A stretch of 64,000 bases of DNA from an uncultured Caulobacterales bacterium (GTDB taxonomy: Bacteria; Pseudomonadota; Alphaproteobacteria; Caulobacterales; Caulobacteraceae), in assembly GCA_903862425.1 (NCBI GenBank), contig CAIOYC010000016.1:34138-98137 (forward strand), written 5' to 3'. This document shows, in pieces, positions 52,782 through 61,421 of the stretch; position 1 is the first letter of the stretch; each line of letters starts with the position of its first letter. Under the pieces are notes generated by a model. It saw only the letters and a list, made by a program, of their open reading frames with translations. It had not been told where the DNA came from and did no database searches. The position numbers and the translations under genes are program-made.

Positions 52782-55073
52782 TCAGAACTTGGCGTCGAGG
52801 GAGACGCCGATGATTCGGCGTGACTCAGGCCCGCCGCCCTGGACGTAGGATTGCGGGTCGCCCTCCTCCGCCGACGTCGGATTGGCGAAGCGCACCAGGG
52901 GTCGATAGACGTCGAACAGGTTTCGAACGAACAGCGACACGCTGTACTTGTCGTCGTTGGTGCGGAGGCCAAGTCGTCCGCCGACGATCGTGGCGCCGGG
53001 CGTGCGCAGTATCGGATCGTAGGCCTGATCCCAGTTTACGGGGCCAGTGTAGACGGCATCCATCTGAACGAAGCCACTGAAGCGATCGTTGATCGGGCGC
53101 TCGTACTCGGCGCTGAACGTGCCCTTCCAGACCGGCGAGCCCACGAGGCGATTGCCGCCCGCATCATCGCCCGTACCGACCACGACGCCGCCGACGGTGA
53201 TCGGCATGCAGCCTTGGGCGGCCGTTTCGCCCTGGGAGCAGGTCACCACATAACCTGCGCCATACTTGGCGTTGGTATAGGCCGCGCCGGCATGCAGGGT
53301 CAGGCCCGAAAACGGGCGACCGAGCACGTCAATTTCTGCGCCCTTGGAGGTCAGCGAAGGCGCGTTGCCATAGATGAAGGCGGAGAGCGCGGGGTCAAAG
53401 TACTGCGTCTGAAAGTTGTTCACCTTGGTGTAGAAGACCGAGGCGTTGGCAGCCAGACGACCGTTGAACCAACTGCTCTTGATCCCAAGTTCGTAGGCGT
53501 GAGGAATTTCCGGTTGCACGATGACCGGGATGCCAGGACCGGCCGCTTGGTCGTTCACCGCCGGCCCTTTGTAGCCCCGCGTATAACTGGCGTATCCCAT
53601 CAGGTTGTGGGTGAAATCGTACTGGGCGCCGATCTTGTAAGAGACGTCGGTGTCTGACACCGATCCTGAAGTGCCGCTGATATTGGCGATCGGCGCCACC
53701 GCACCCGGCGCCAAGGTCCCAACCGTTGTGGCGTCGACATTCTCGTGGTCGATCCGCAAACCCAGGTTGATGCGGAACTTCGAAGTGAAGTGGATCGTAC
53801 CTTGGCCGAAGGCAGCGTAACTGGTCGAGGAGGCCTTGGTCGCGAGCGTCTGACCGAGAGGAAATGGCAACCCCGCGAAGGTTAAAATTGGCCCAAGTTG
53901 CGTGGTCGCTCCGTTGTACTCCCCGTCAAAATAATAGAGGCCGACAACATAGTCGAAAAACCTACCCGTCGGCGAGGTCAGCCGGAACTCTTGGCTGACA
54001 TTGTCCACATTCCCAAAGCCCGGCTGATTGAGAAGTGTGATCGGTAGATTGTCGACGTCATAGAGTTCGGTCGTCTGGCGCACGCCGCGATAGGCGCTGA
54101 TCGAGGTCAGAGTGAACCCTTGGCCGATCCGCCAGTCGATCTGGTTGGAGAAGCCGAAAGTTTCGATAGTCGCTTCGTTGCCGCCGTTGGTGCACCCCTG
54201 GTCATTGGTCTGACTAACATGCACCCCGCAGGCAGCGAGAAGCTGAGCCAGGATTGAGCCGGGCGTCGAATAATAGGTGGCCCACGGCACGCCGCCGGTT
54301 CTCAGGTTGTGGTCGTAATCGCCGATCATATTGACGGTGACGGTGGAGGCCGGATCCCAAAGGAAACGAGCGCGGACGCCAGCGTCCTGGCCAGAGGTTG
54401 AGCTACCGTCGGCAAGATTTTTCAGCACGTCGGGCTGCTGGTTATAAGAGGCGGTCACGCGCAGCGCCGCATCGTCGGCCACCGGGATATTGACCAACGC
54501 ATGCGCGATATATCCGTTACGCGAACCAATATCCGCGTGGGCAGCCGCCTCGAACTTGGAGGGATCGGGGGCATTGGTGACAATGTTCAAAACGCCGGCT
54601 GAAGAGTTACGTCCGAATAGCGTGCCTTGCGGACCTTCGAGCACCTCGACCCGCGCCACATCGAACAATTGAGGCGGGGTGATTGATGTTGCGCCCAGCG
54701 CCACATTGTCGAGTACGACCCCGACGCTGCCCTCAGAAGATCTAGAGAAGCCAATGCTGCCGATGCCGCGGATGCTGAGCGCACCAAACGGTCCAGACGT
54801 GTTCAGTGACGGCGTGCTGCGGACCAGATCAGGCACCTCGGCCACGTTCTGGCGGGTGAGCTGATCGCCATTGATTACGTCCACCGTCGATGGAACGTCT
54901 TGCAGTCGTAGAGGGCGTTTGGTGGCGGTAACGACGATCTCCGAAGCCGCAGGGGTCGCGGCGTTGGCGCTTGCAGGCGGTGATGTCTGTGTGGACGGCA
55001 AGGCTTGGGCCGCCGCCGCTTGAGCCAGGGCGCTCAGCGCCACTCCGCTCGCTAAGGCGAGAAATGTCTTCAT
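52782..55073 (-). CDS. TonB-dependent outer-membrane receptor (first gene of the glycoside operon)
   Basis: 763 residues from the ATG at 55073, which has GGGAGG at ideal spacing; the open frame extends 32 codons further upstream but without a signal. Signal peptide (LALASGVALSALAQAAAAQA), ASEIVVTATKRPLRLQDVP, plug domain (LSIRGIGSIGFSRSSEGSVG, LEGPQGTLFGRNSSAGVLN) and barrel ending GVSLDAKF. It would bring the glycoside into the periplasm. All six following genes are on the same strand with overlaps or very short gaps. Confidence 0.93.
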   Translation of the reverse strand: MKTFLALASGVALSALAQAAAAQALPSTQTSPPASANAATPAASEIVVTATKRPLRLQDVPSTVDVINGDQLTRQNVAEVPDLVRSTPSLNTSGPFGALSIRGIGSIGFSRSSEGSVGVVLDNVALGATSITPPQLFDVARVEVLEGPQGTLFGRNSSAGVLNIVTNAPDPSKFEAAAHADIGSRNGYIAHALVNIPVADDAALRVTASYNQQPDVLKNLADGSSTSGQDAGVRARFLWDPASTVTVNMIGDYDHNLRTGGVPWATYYSTPGSILAQLLAACGVHVSQTNDQGCTNGGNEATIETFGFSNQIDWRIGQGFTLTSISAYRGVRQTTELYDVDNLPITLLNQPGFGNVDNVSQEFRLTSPTGRFFDYVVGLYYFDGEYNGATTQLGPILTFAGLPFPLGQTLATKASSTSYAAFGQGTIHFTSKFRINLGLRIDHENVDATTVGTLAPGAVAPIANISGTSGSVSDTDVSYKIGAQYDFTHNLMGYASYTRGYKGPAVNDQAAGPGIPVIVQPEIPHAYELGIKSSWFNGRLAANASVFYTKVNNFQTQYFDPALSAFIYGNAPSLTSKGAEIDVLGRPFSGLTLHAGAAYTNAKYGAGYVVTCSQGETAAQGCMPITVGGVVVGTGDDAGGNRLVGSPVWKGTFSAEYERPINDRFSGFVQMDAVYTGPVNWDQAYDPILRTPGATIVGGRLGLRTNDDKYSVSLFVRNLFDVYRPLVRFANPTSAEEGDPQSYVQGGGPESRRIIGVSLDAKF

Positions 55074-55123
55074 GGCTTTCCTCCCACCGGTGTCTGCGCA
55101 CCCTCGTGATCTCGGCACCATGT

Positions 55124-55137
55124 AGAACGTACGTTCT
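55124..55137. promoter_or_regulatory. Perfect palindrome, candidate TetR operator
   Basis: AGAACGTACGTTCT is a perfect 14-bp palindrome, 50 bases before the TonB receptor start. Length and form suit a TetR-family operator, and a TetR gene is in the operon. Confidence 0.6.
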
Positions 55138-55258
55138 GTTTTATTGCAAGAGCTTTGTCGCTCGCACATGCGACGTAGCCGGTCGGGATGCGTGATATCT
55201 CAACGGCCTCAGCCGCGGGTGAAGAGCGAGCCGCAACAGATTCGTCCTGAGGGCCGGT

Positions 55259-55348
55259 CTAGGGCTGCGTGGCGAACGCGTGCGTGAACACGCTTGGCGC
55301 CATGCCTTGGTGACGACTGAAAGCGGTGCTGAAGGCGCTGGCCGATTG
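55259..55348 (-). pseudogene. C-terminal fragment of an AraC-family regulator
   Basis: The frame reads QSASAFSTAFSRHQGMAPSV followed by FTHAFATQP and a stop, the last helices of an AraC DNA-binding domain. At 55349 it meets an IS6 remnant and the rest of the gene is missing. Confidence 0.6.
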
Positions 55349-55352
55349 AGGC

Positions 55353-55600
55353 GCCGTCAGCCCAAACTTGCCTGAGGCGGGTACAGGCGACTTGCTTGGC
55401 TCCATGGCCCGCACGACCGACCCGTTCCGCTACTTCGACTCATCGCCGGAAGCGGTCCAGTTAGTGGTGATGATGTATGTTCGCTACCCGCTGTCGCTGC
55501 GCAATGTGGAAGACCTCCTGTTCGAGCGCGGCATCGATATTTGCCACGAGACGGTGCGGCTCTGGTGGACAGGTTCGGTCCCATGTTCGCTGCGGATAAG
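55353..55600 (+). mobile_element. IS6-family remnant (left end and transposase N-terminus)
   Basis: Begins CCGTCAGCCCAAACTTGCC, like the left end at 35811, and encodes DPFRYFDSSPEAVQLVVMMY, VRYPLSLRNVEDLLFERG and ICHETVRLWW. A frameshift follows at WW and the sequence breaks off near 55600 in an unrelated gene remnant. No catalytic residues remain. Confidence 0.75.
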
Positions 55601-55997
55601 ATCCAGCCCGCTGCCAACCGTCCGTAGGGACGCTGAACTCGCGCGCCGCGAACCAGCCGTCCTGGCAATGGGCCTGTTGGCATGCCTTCCCGATAGGTGA
55701 CGGCGCCAGCGACAATCGTCGCCCTGTACCCGTCAGCCTTTTGCTGCAGCCGCCGGCCGCCGGCCGGGAGATCGCGGACGACCTCAGGCGCATGGAGTCC
55801 GAGCCAGACAGATCGATCACGTTGAGGTCGGCTTTCGCTCCGATCGTCAATCGTCCGCGGTCGCCCAATCCCACCAGGTTCGCTGGTTCCGACGTCAATC
55901 CCCGAATGGTCGCGGCGAGCGTCTTGGCCGACCCGGCGGAAGCCTCTCTCAAAAAGCTTTTAAGGACGAAGGTCGGGAAGCTTGCGTCGCAGATCAT
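55600..55997 (-). pseudogene. C-terminal fragment of an N-acyl-D-amino-acid deacylase-like amidohydrolase
   Basis: Minus-strand frames together give MICDASFPTFVLKSF, then LTSEPANLVGLGDRGRLTIG and AKADLNVIDL, followed after frameshifts by pieces like PAAGG and EGMPTGPLPGRLVRG. This is the tail of the Amidohydro_3/D-aminoacylase type. The catalytic barrel is missing and the end runs into the IS6 remnant, so it is not functional. Confidence 0.6.
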
Positions 55998-56029
55998 GTC
56001 GTAGTGCGCTCGCCAGCCACGCGCTTACC

Positions 56030-57230
56030 GAAACGGGGGTGTTTCTGATTCAACGGATGTGGATACCGCCACGGGAAGTCTCACCTTCACCGGTGTGGAC
56101 CTCAGCGATACGCACGTCGTCTCGGTGAGCGCACCCGCGGCGGCGTGGTCGGGCGGTTCGACCGTTCCGGCAGCGAGCCTGGCGGCCTTTGTCTCGGCGC
56201 TCACCAGAACCCTGGCCGACTCGACACAGACGGGTTCGGGCTCAGTGGGCTTCAGCTTCTCGGTCGCCGACAAGGCGTTCGACTTCCTGCGGCCGGCGAG
56301 ACCTTGACCCCGACCTACGGCATTTCGGTTTCCGATGGCCATGGCGGGACTTCGACCCAGCCGGTGACCTTCACCGTGGTCGGGACCAATGACGCCCTGG
56401 TAATCGCCGCTGACACGTCGGGCCCGCACACCCTCACCGAGCAAGCCAACGCGACGGGTCTGTCCACGATGGATACGTCCACCGCCACCCTGAACTTTAC
56501 CGATCTAGATCTGAACGACGCCCATACCGTTTCGGTCGGGGCGGCTTCGGCGGTGTGGTCGGGCGGTTCGACCCTGCCGGCAGGGCTGCTGACGACTCTG
56601 AATGCGGCGCTCTCCTCGACGCTTAACGACAACGCCTATGCGGGCTCTGGTTCGGTGGCCCTGAACTTCGCCGCGGCGGATGGCGCCCTCGACTTTCTGG
56701 CGGCGGGCCAGACCCTGAGCGTGACCTATAACGTCACAGTCTCCGACACCCTTGGCGGCAGCTCGATCCAGCCGGTGACCTTCACGATCACCGGGACGGA
56801 CGATGCGTCGACCCTGGCCGCGGCGGTTCCGGACGAGTCGGTACACATGCTGAGCGCGTTCTCGTACACGGTCCCAACTGGCACGTTCCAAGACGTGGAC
56901 ACGCCCACGCTGACCTACAGCGCCACCTTGGCCGACGGTACGGCTCTACCGACCTAGCTCACCTTCAATGCCGCAACCCACACCATCTCGGGCGTCCCGC
57001 AGGGTTCCGATACGGTCACGCTCTCGGTGTTGCTGACGGCTTCGAGCGGGAGCTACAGCGCCACAGACGCCTTCCACATCACGGCCAATGTGGTCAACAA
57101 GACCCTGGTCGGAACTTCGGCGAACGACACACTTACCGGCGGCCCAGGCAACGACACGCTGATCGGCGATACCGGCAACGACACCTGCTGGGCGGGGCGG
57201 CGACGACATACGAGAGGCACGACCTTGGGC
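56030..57230 (+). pseudogene. Remnant of a large VCBS/RTX-type adhesin
   Basis: Repeated VCBS-like units (VDTATGSLTFTGVDLSDTHV; TLNFTDLDLNDAHTVSVGAA) are followed by a cadherin-like domain (FQDVDTPTLTYSATLADGTA) and one calcium-binding nonapeptide array (GTSANDTLTGGPGNDTLIGD). Three lesions can be placed: a one-base deletion near 56290, a TGG-to-TAG stop at 56955 where the family has Trp, and a one-base deletion near 57187. The N-terminal part and secretion signal are gone. The original protein would have been a secreted surface adhesin. Confidence 0.75.
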
Positions 57231-57292
57231 AGGGCGTGGATCATGAAGGCAAAATGCTGAACGCCTTCATCACCACGGAAAGGGAAAGGCGC
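57230..57292 (+). mobile_element. Short IS6-family transposase fragment
   Basis: Encodes VDHEGKMLNAFITTERERR, the counterpart of VDHEGEVLESFVTKERDKA in the other copies. It is about 60 bases long and directly joins the adhesin remnant. It is a different lineage from the copies at 15741 and 33162. Confidence 0.6.
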
Positions 57293-57308
57293 CTAGAGCG
57301 CCACCGAT

Positions 57309-58292
57309 TCAGTCTGAAACCCGGACCAGCATCTTCCCCGCGTTCTCGCCGCTGAACAGTCCGATCAAGGCTTCCGGCGCCCGCTCGAATCCGTCCAGGA
57401 TCGTCTCCTGATATTTGACCTGCCCGCTCTTCAACCAGCCGGTCATATCGGCCACGAAGGCGGTGTTAAGGTGGCCGAAATCCGTGGCCACGAAGCCCTG
57501 CATCCGCACCCGTTTGTAGATCAGGTTGAACAGGTTGCGCACGCCCTGCCCGCCCCCATTATAGGTCGAGATCATGCCGCAGACCGGGATGCGGCCATTC
57601 ACGTTCATGCGCGGTAGAGCCGCGTCCAGGTGCTCGCCGCCGACATTCTCGAAGTAGATGTCGATTCCCTTGGGCGTCGCCTCAGCTAGGGCGCGCGATA
57701 GAGGTTGGCGCTTGTAATTGATCACCGCGTCGAGACCGGCGGCGTCTTTCAACCACGCCGCCTTCGCGTCCGAACCGGTCGAGCCCACGACGTAACACCC
57801 ACGCGCCTTGGCGATCTGGGCGACGGCCGAACCCACAGCGCCCGCTGCGGTCGAGACGAACACCTGCTCCCCGTCCTTCAGGTCGCCGACCTCCAGAAGG
57901 CCGCCATATGCGGTAAGGCCGGTGCCGCCTAACGCGTGCATATAAACGCTCAAGGGTAGCTCCGGATCTTTGCTGAGCACCGAGACGCCCTGCCCGTTCG
58001 AGACGAACATTTCCTGGAAGCCCGCACCATGGCGCACGAGATCGCCCGCGACGAACTTCGCGTGGTTCGATTGGATCACCCGGCCGAGGCCGCCGCCAAT
58101 CATCGGCACGCCGAAAGGCTGGTCGCCGTTCAGGCGCGGACGCATGTAGGGATCGACCGACAGGAGCAAGTTCTGCACCTGGATTTCCCCTTCGTCGGCG
58201 TCCGGGGTCTCCACCGTGACTATGGCGAAGTCCTCCGGTTCGGGAACCCCGCTCGGCCGTCGGACCAGATGAACTTCGCGCGATTGGGTCAT
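57309..58292 (-). CDS. NADP-dependent medium-chain oxidoreductase (CurA-like)
   Basis: 327 residues, zinc-free MDR family. LLSVDPYMRPRLNG at the N-terminus, the Rossmann motif STAAGAVGSAVAQIAKARG (AAxxGxxGS) and NYKRQ for the NADP phosphate identify the leukotriene B4 12-hydroxydehydrogenase/curcumin reductase group. It reduces a C=C double bond next to a carbonyl. It lies about 100 bases after the GST gene on the same strand; both fit handling of electrophilic enones. Confidence 0.9.
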   Translation of the reverse strand: MTQSREVHLVRRPSGVPEPEDFAIVTVETPDADEGEIQVQNLLLSVDPYMRPRLNGDQPFGVPMIGGGLGRVIQSNHAKFVAGDLVRHGAGFQEMFVSNGQGVSVLSKDPELPLSVYMHALGGTGLTAYGGLLEVGDLKDGEQVFVSTAAGAVGSAVAQIAKARGCYVVGSTGSDAKAAWLKDAAGLDAVINYKRQPLSRALAEATPKGIDIYFENVGGEHLDAALPRMNVNGRIPVCGMISTYNGGGQGVRNLFNLIYKRVRMQGFVATDFGHLNTAFVADMTGWLKSGQVKYQETILDGFERAPEALIGLFSGENAGKMLVRVSD

Positions 58293-58393
58293 GACATCCT
58301 CAGGGGGGCTAGGCGGCGGCCAGGGCCGGCCGCCTGATCTCGTACTCAGTGAGGTTTGGATGGGTCTTCAGGTCGATCGCCCGGCAGGCGCGG

Positions 58394-59104
58394 TTAGGCT
58401 GGCGCGGCAGCATGAGCCGCCGCCGCAACGGCCATCATCTTGTCAAACGCCCCCGTGCGGATGAGTTCGCGGCGTTCCTCCAACCCCCGGTGCAATTCGG
58501 TTAGGACCCGGTGCGCGTGCGGATTGCGCTGGATCTGCGCCCAGTAGGCGGCGACGTTCGGGTTGGCGATGATGACGTCCTTGATGCTTAGGGCCGGAAG
58601 GACGTTCTCGACGAGGAACAAGGCCGGTACGAGGGCGCAGTCCGCCAGAGTGAGACGGCCGCAGCAGGCAAAGCCGTCCTTGCCGATGAAAGCGTCCAAC
58701 GCCTTAAGATTGCGCACCACCTGGCCGCCGAGCAGATCGACGAGGCCTTGGTTGCGAACAGCGGCGCGCGTCTGGGGCGAGAGCATGAACATGTTATTCA
58801 TGAGGTAGATGTCGCCGATCCGGGCGACGGTGCGGATCCGGGCCGTCTCTCGCGGCGTGGCGCCAAGCATCGAAGGCTCTGGATAGATATCCTCCAGATA
58901 CTCAGCGATCACCTCCGATTCCGGCATCATGTCGCCATCGATATTCAGCACCGGAATGCGGCCGATCGGATGATCCTCGCGGAACTTCGGCATCCCGAAG
59001 TGCGCCGGCCGCTCGAGTGTAATGTCGGTGATGCCCTTGGCGTAGATCTGCATCCGCACCCGAGCGGAATAGGGGCTAAGATCGCCGGAATAGAGCTTCA
59101 TCAT
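58394..59104 (-). CDS. Glutathione S-transferase family protein
   Basis: 236 residues from the ATG at 59104 (a second Met follows at once), about a dozen bases after AAGGTGAGGAA. Thioredoxin-like N-terminal domain: KLYSGDLSPYSARVRMQIYA with Ser as the likely activating residue, IGRIPVLNIDG with the cis-Pro, and PESEVIAEYLEDIYP (glutathione-binding E-S). The helical C-terminal domain has LTLADCALVPALFLV. It probably conjugates or reduces electrophiles with glutathione. The 100 bases after it hold a short frame ending EIRRPALAAA that I could not identify. Confidence 0.85.
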   Translation of the reverse strand: MMKLYSGDLSPYSARVRMQIYAKGITDITLERPAHFGMPKFREDHPIGRIPVLNIDGDMMPESEVIAEYLEDIYPEPSMLGATPRETARIRTVARIGDIYLMNNMFMLSPQTRAAVRNQGLVDLLGGQVVRNLKALDAFIGKDGFACCGRLTLADCALVPALFLVENVLPALSIKDVIIANPNVAAYWAQIQRNPHAHRVLTELHRGLEERRELIRTGAFDKMMAVAAAAHAAAPA

Positions 59105-59696
59105 GGGTGGTCGTTCCTCACCTTGGACCGGAAATGTGTTCAGCCTCGAGCTGGACTTAATCCCCGCCGCTCGTCTTGTCGGACCGCCGGATGAGAATGG
59201 CAAGCGATGGCCATCGAAAGCCGCTAGCCCACTCGAGCGCGCCCGGAGAACAGGTAGAGTGCCGTTAGCCATTTTGGCTTCGAGCCGAGGCGTCGCCCAT
59301 GACGCTTGCGATATGATCGTTCCCGCAAGTAAACCCAATGGGCGCCGCCACGGGTGGTTCAGGCTTAACGGACGGGGCGCGGGGGCGAAGCAACAATCCA
59401 ATCCGGTGGTTTGAACTACTCACCACAGGCCATACCATTCTGCACCGTGAAGCACGGCCATTCCTGACGCTACCCAGATGCAAGTTAGCTTTACCCTTGA
59501 TATGGCCGCCAAGCGCTTGCCAGATTCGGGCTAGCCGTCAGAGAAGAGGTCGCCGGGCTGTGCCGGGTTAGACGAATTGGCGCGTAGGTGGCTAGGCAGC
59601 CTCAGTGTGGTGCGCCGACCTCTTTTAGCCCTGTACGCACGTCGGAGACGGATCGTGCTCTGAGGCGGTGCTAGCAAGCCGGTGGCCTTACATACA
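59105..59696. other. Intergenic stretch with a tiny gene relic
   Basis: About 590 bases between the GST start and the end of the SLOG gene. On the minus strand near 59405-59455 a frame gives CFTVQNGMACGE and a stop, like VQNGVACGEHW in the remnant at 13515-13938. No other coding signal, repeat or terminator was recognised. Confidence 0.4.
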
Positions 59697-61421
59697 TCAA
59701 CCGCCTCGAACGACATGGCGGTGAGCGGCTTCGTCCACCCAGCCATCCTCCTGTGACAGCTGAAGGCCAATGGCGGTACGCGCCGCGCGTTGCATCGTCG
59801 CCAGGGTGGCGCGGGGCTGGGCGCTTTCGGCTATGGCTTGCAGACTGTGGCGCATGGTGTCGCTGCGCCGGGCTTGGTCGGAAAACGCAAGGGCCGCGTC
59901 AAGGGCCAGACTGGCGGCTCCGAAGGCCGGGGTGACCGCACCGGCCAGGATCACCACGCCGCCGACCCAATGCGGCAACTCCACATGAAGTCGATGGGCG
60001 ACGACATAGGCCGCCACAAAACCCACCAGCAGCGCCACGAGCAGCCAGAATACCACGTTTTCTATGGCGTGCCCGCGGTGCGCCAGGCGATGATTGATGT
60101 GCCCCTGGACGCGATGATATTCTAGCTGGCCGTAGATCAGATCGTCGAGCACCCATCCCCCCCAAGCCTGCACCCTTTCGCGATCGAACCGGCCGGTTGG
60201 CGCGCCGGCGCGACGACGCCAAGCCCTGGCCAGTTGAGCGGCTAGTCCGGTCTTGGCGACGCTCCGATCATCGCGCGTGCTGAGACCCAGCGCCCAAGCG
60301 GCGCGCTCGAGACGAAGCTGCTCCGCCTGGCGTCGCGCTTCGCCCCACCGACGGCTTCGCTCTGAATGCACCGCGCTGACCCAGACCAGGAAGGTGATCA
60401 GCGCAAGCGCCAGTTCGATCAGCACGGCATAAATCTTGATCCCCGGCCAGACTGCGGGAGCGGCGCCGACGGCTACGGCCACGATCATCACGGTGGCTTG
60501 GAATACCTGTTGCGAACGATGGATGGCCGCAAGGCGGCTCGCCCGCGCGTCGAGACTTAGGTAAGCGCGCGTCAGGGTCTGGAAGCCAGGTTCATTGGCC
60601 AAGCTCTCAGGTGGAACAATCGGGAGATGCGCCATGGGCCGCGCTCCTCCCATCAAACGGCGATAGAGCGCGAATGCCCGCCATATCGTGCAATCCTGCA
60701 GGTCTTCCCACAACCGCAATAAAAGCTGAGAGAGGCTACGGGATGGCTCTGGGTCACCTATCGACAAGCGCGGTTTGTTCAGCAGCGCCGCCAAAGCTTC
60801 GGCCGATGCTGGAATAATCAGAGTAGGGCGCTCGTGCTCAAGCTGTTCGAGGAATTCCAGGAAACCGAAGTCGGCATCGAGGGCCCCCGGCGAGATCAGC
60901 TTGAGACCATCGTCCTTGCCGGCCTTGATCCATAGGACAGGTGTGCCGCGTTCGAGCGCAATGCGTACTGCATCTGCGGTGCCGCCCGCGCCGCGGCCGT
61001 TTTCGCCGGTCCACACCGCGACCAAGAGGTCGGCATCCTCAAGCAACCAGCGGGTCTGCATCAAATGGGCGCTGCGGCCCGCCGCCTCGGCATCGCCGCC
61101 ATCGAGATAGGTGGTGATGGATGCCTTGCCGAGCAAAGCCTCCGGTGGTGCGCTGTCCAGATAGGGAAGCACTGCATGAACTTCGCCGAGGCCGCGCTCA
61201 TTCCACGCGCTGACCGCCATGGTGTCTGCGCCTTCCGCAAGGCCGGTCAGTAAGACGCTGTCGTCCGTCGCAACCAAGGTGAACGCGGTTTGGACCTGGC
61301 GTTCCAGCGCGGCGAGATCGCCAAGGTCTTCGGCGCGATTGTGACCCGCAAAAGCGATGACCAAGCCGTTCACTGCTGCCTTACCCCCAGGTCCGGTTAG
61401 TTCCCTAGCGCGGAATCGCAT
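59697..61421 (-). CDS. SLOG-domain protein with four membrane segments (putative nucleotide-signal effector)
   Basis: 574 residues from the ATG at 61421, which overlaps the TIR gene stop by one base (TGATG); a Met 13 codons upstream is less likely. Residues 18-170 form a Rossmann-like SLOG domain: IAFAGHNR, SVLLTGLAEGADTMA, and LLVAVWTGENGRGAGGTADAV. Two membrane segments lie near 305-350 (VFQATVMIVAVAVGAA, AVLIELALALITFLVW) and two near 460-510 (VVFWLLVALLVGFVAAYVV, VGGVVILAGAVTPAFGAA). The layout is that of SLOG proteins joined to membrane effector modules, where a bound nucleotide is thought to trigger membrane damage. Function is inferred. Confidence 0.72.
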   Translation of the reverse strand: MRFRARELTGPGGKAAVNGLVIAFAGHNRAEDLGDLAALERQVQTAFTLVATDDSVLLTGLAEGADTMAVSAWNERGLGEVHAVLPYLDSAPPEALLGKASITTYLDGGDAEAAGRSAHLMQTRWLLEDADLLVAVWTGENGRGAGGTADAVRIALERGTPVLWIKAGKDDGLKLISPGALDADFGFLEFLEQLEHERPTLIIPASAEALAALLNKPRLSIGDPEPSRSLSQLLLRLWEDLQDCTIWRAFALYRRLMGGARPMAHLPIVPPESLANEPGFQTLTRAYLSLDARASRLAAIHRSQQVFQATVMIVAVAVGAAPAVWPGIKIYAVLIELALALITFLVWVSAVHSERSRRWGEARRQAEQLRLERAAWALGLSTRDDRSVAKTGLAAQLARAWRRRAGAPTGRFDRERVQAWGGWVLDDLIYGQLEYHRVQGHINHRLAHRGHAIENVVFWLLVALLVGFVAAYVVAHRLHVELPHWVGGVVILAGAVTPAFGAASLALDAALAFSDQARRSDTMRHSLQAIAESAQPRATLATMQRAARTAIGLQLSQEDGWVDEAAHRHVVRGG

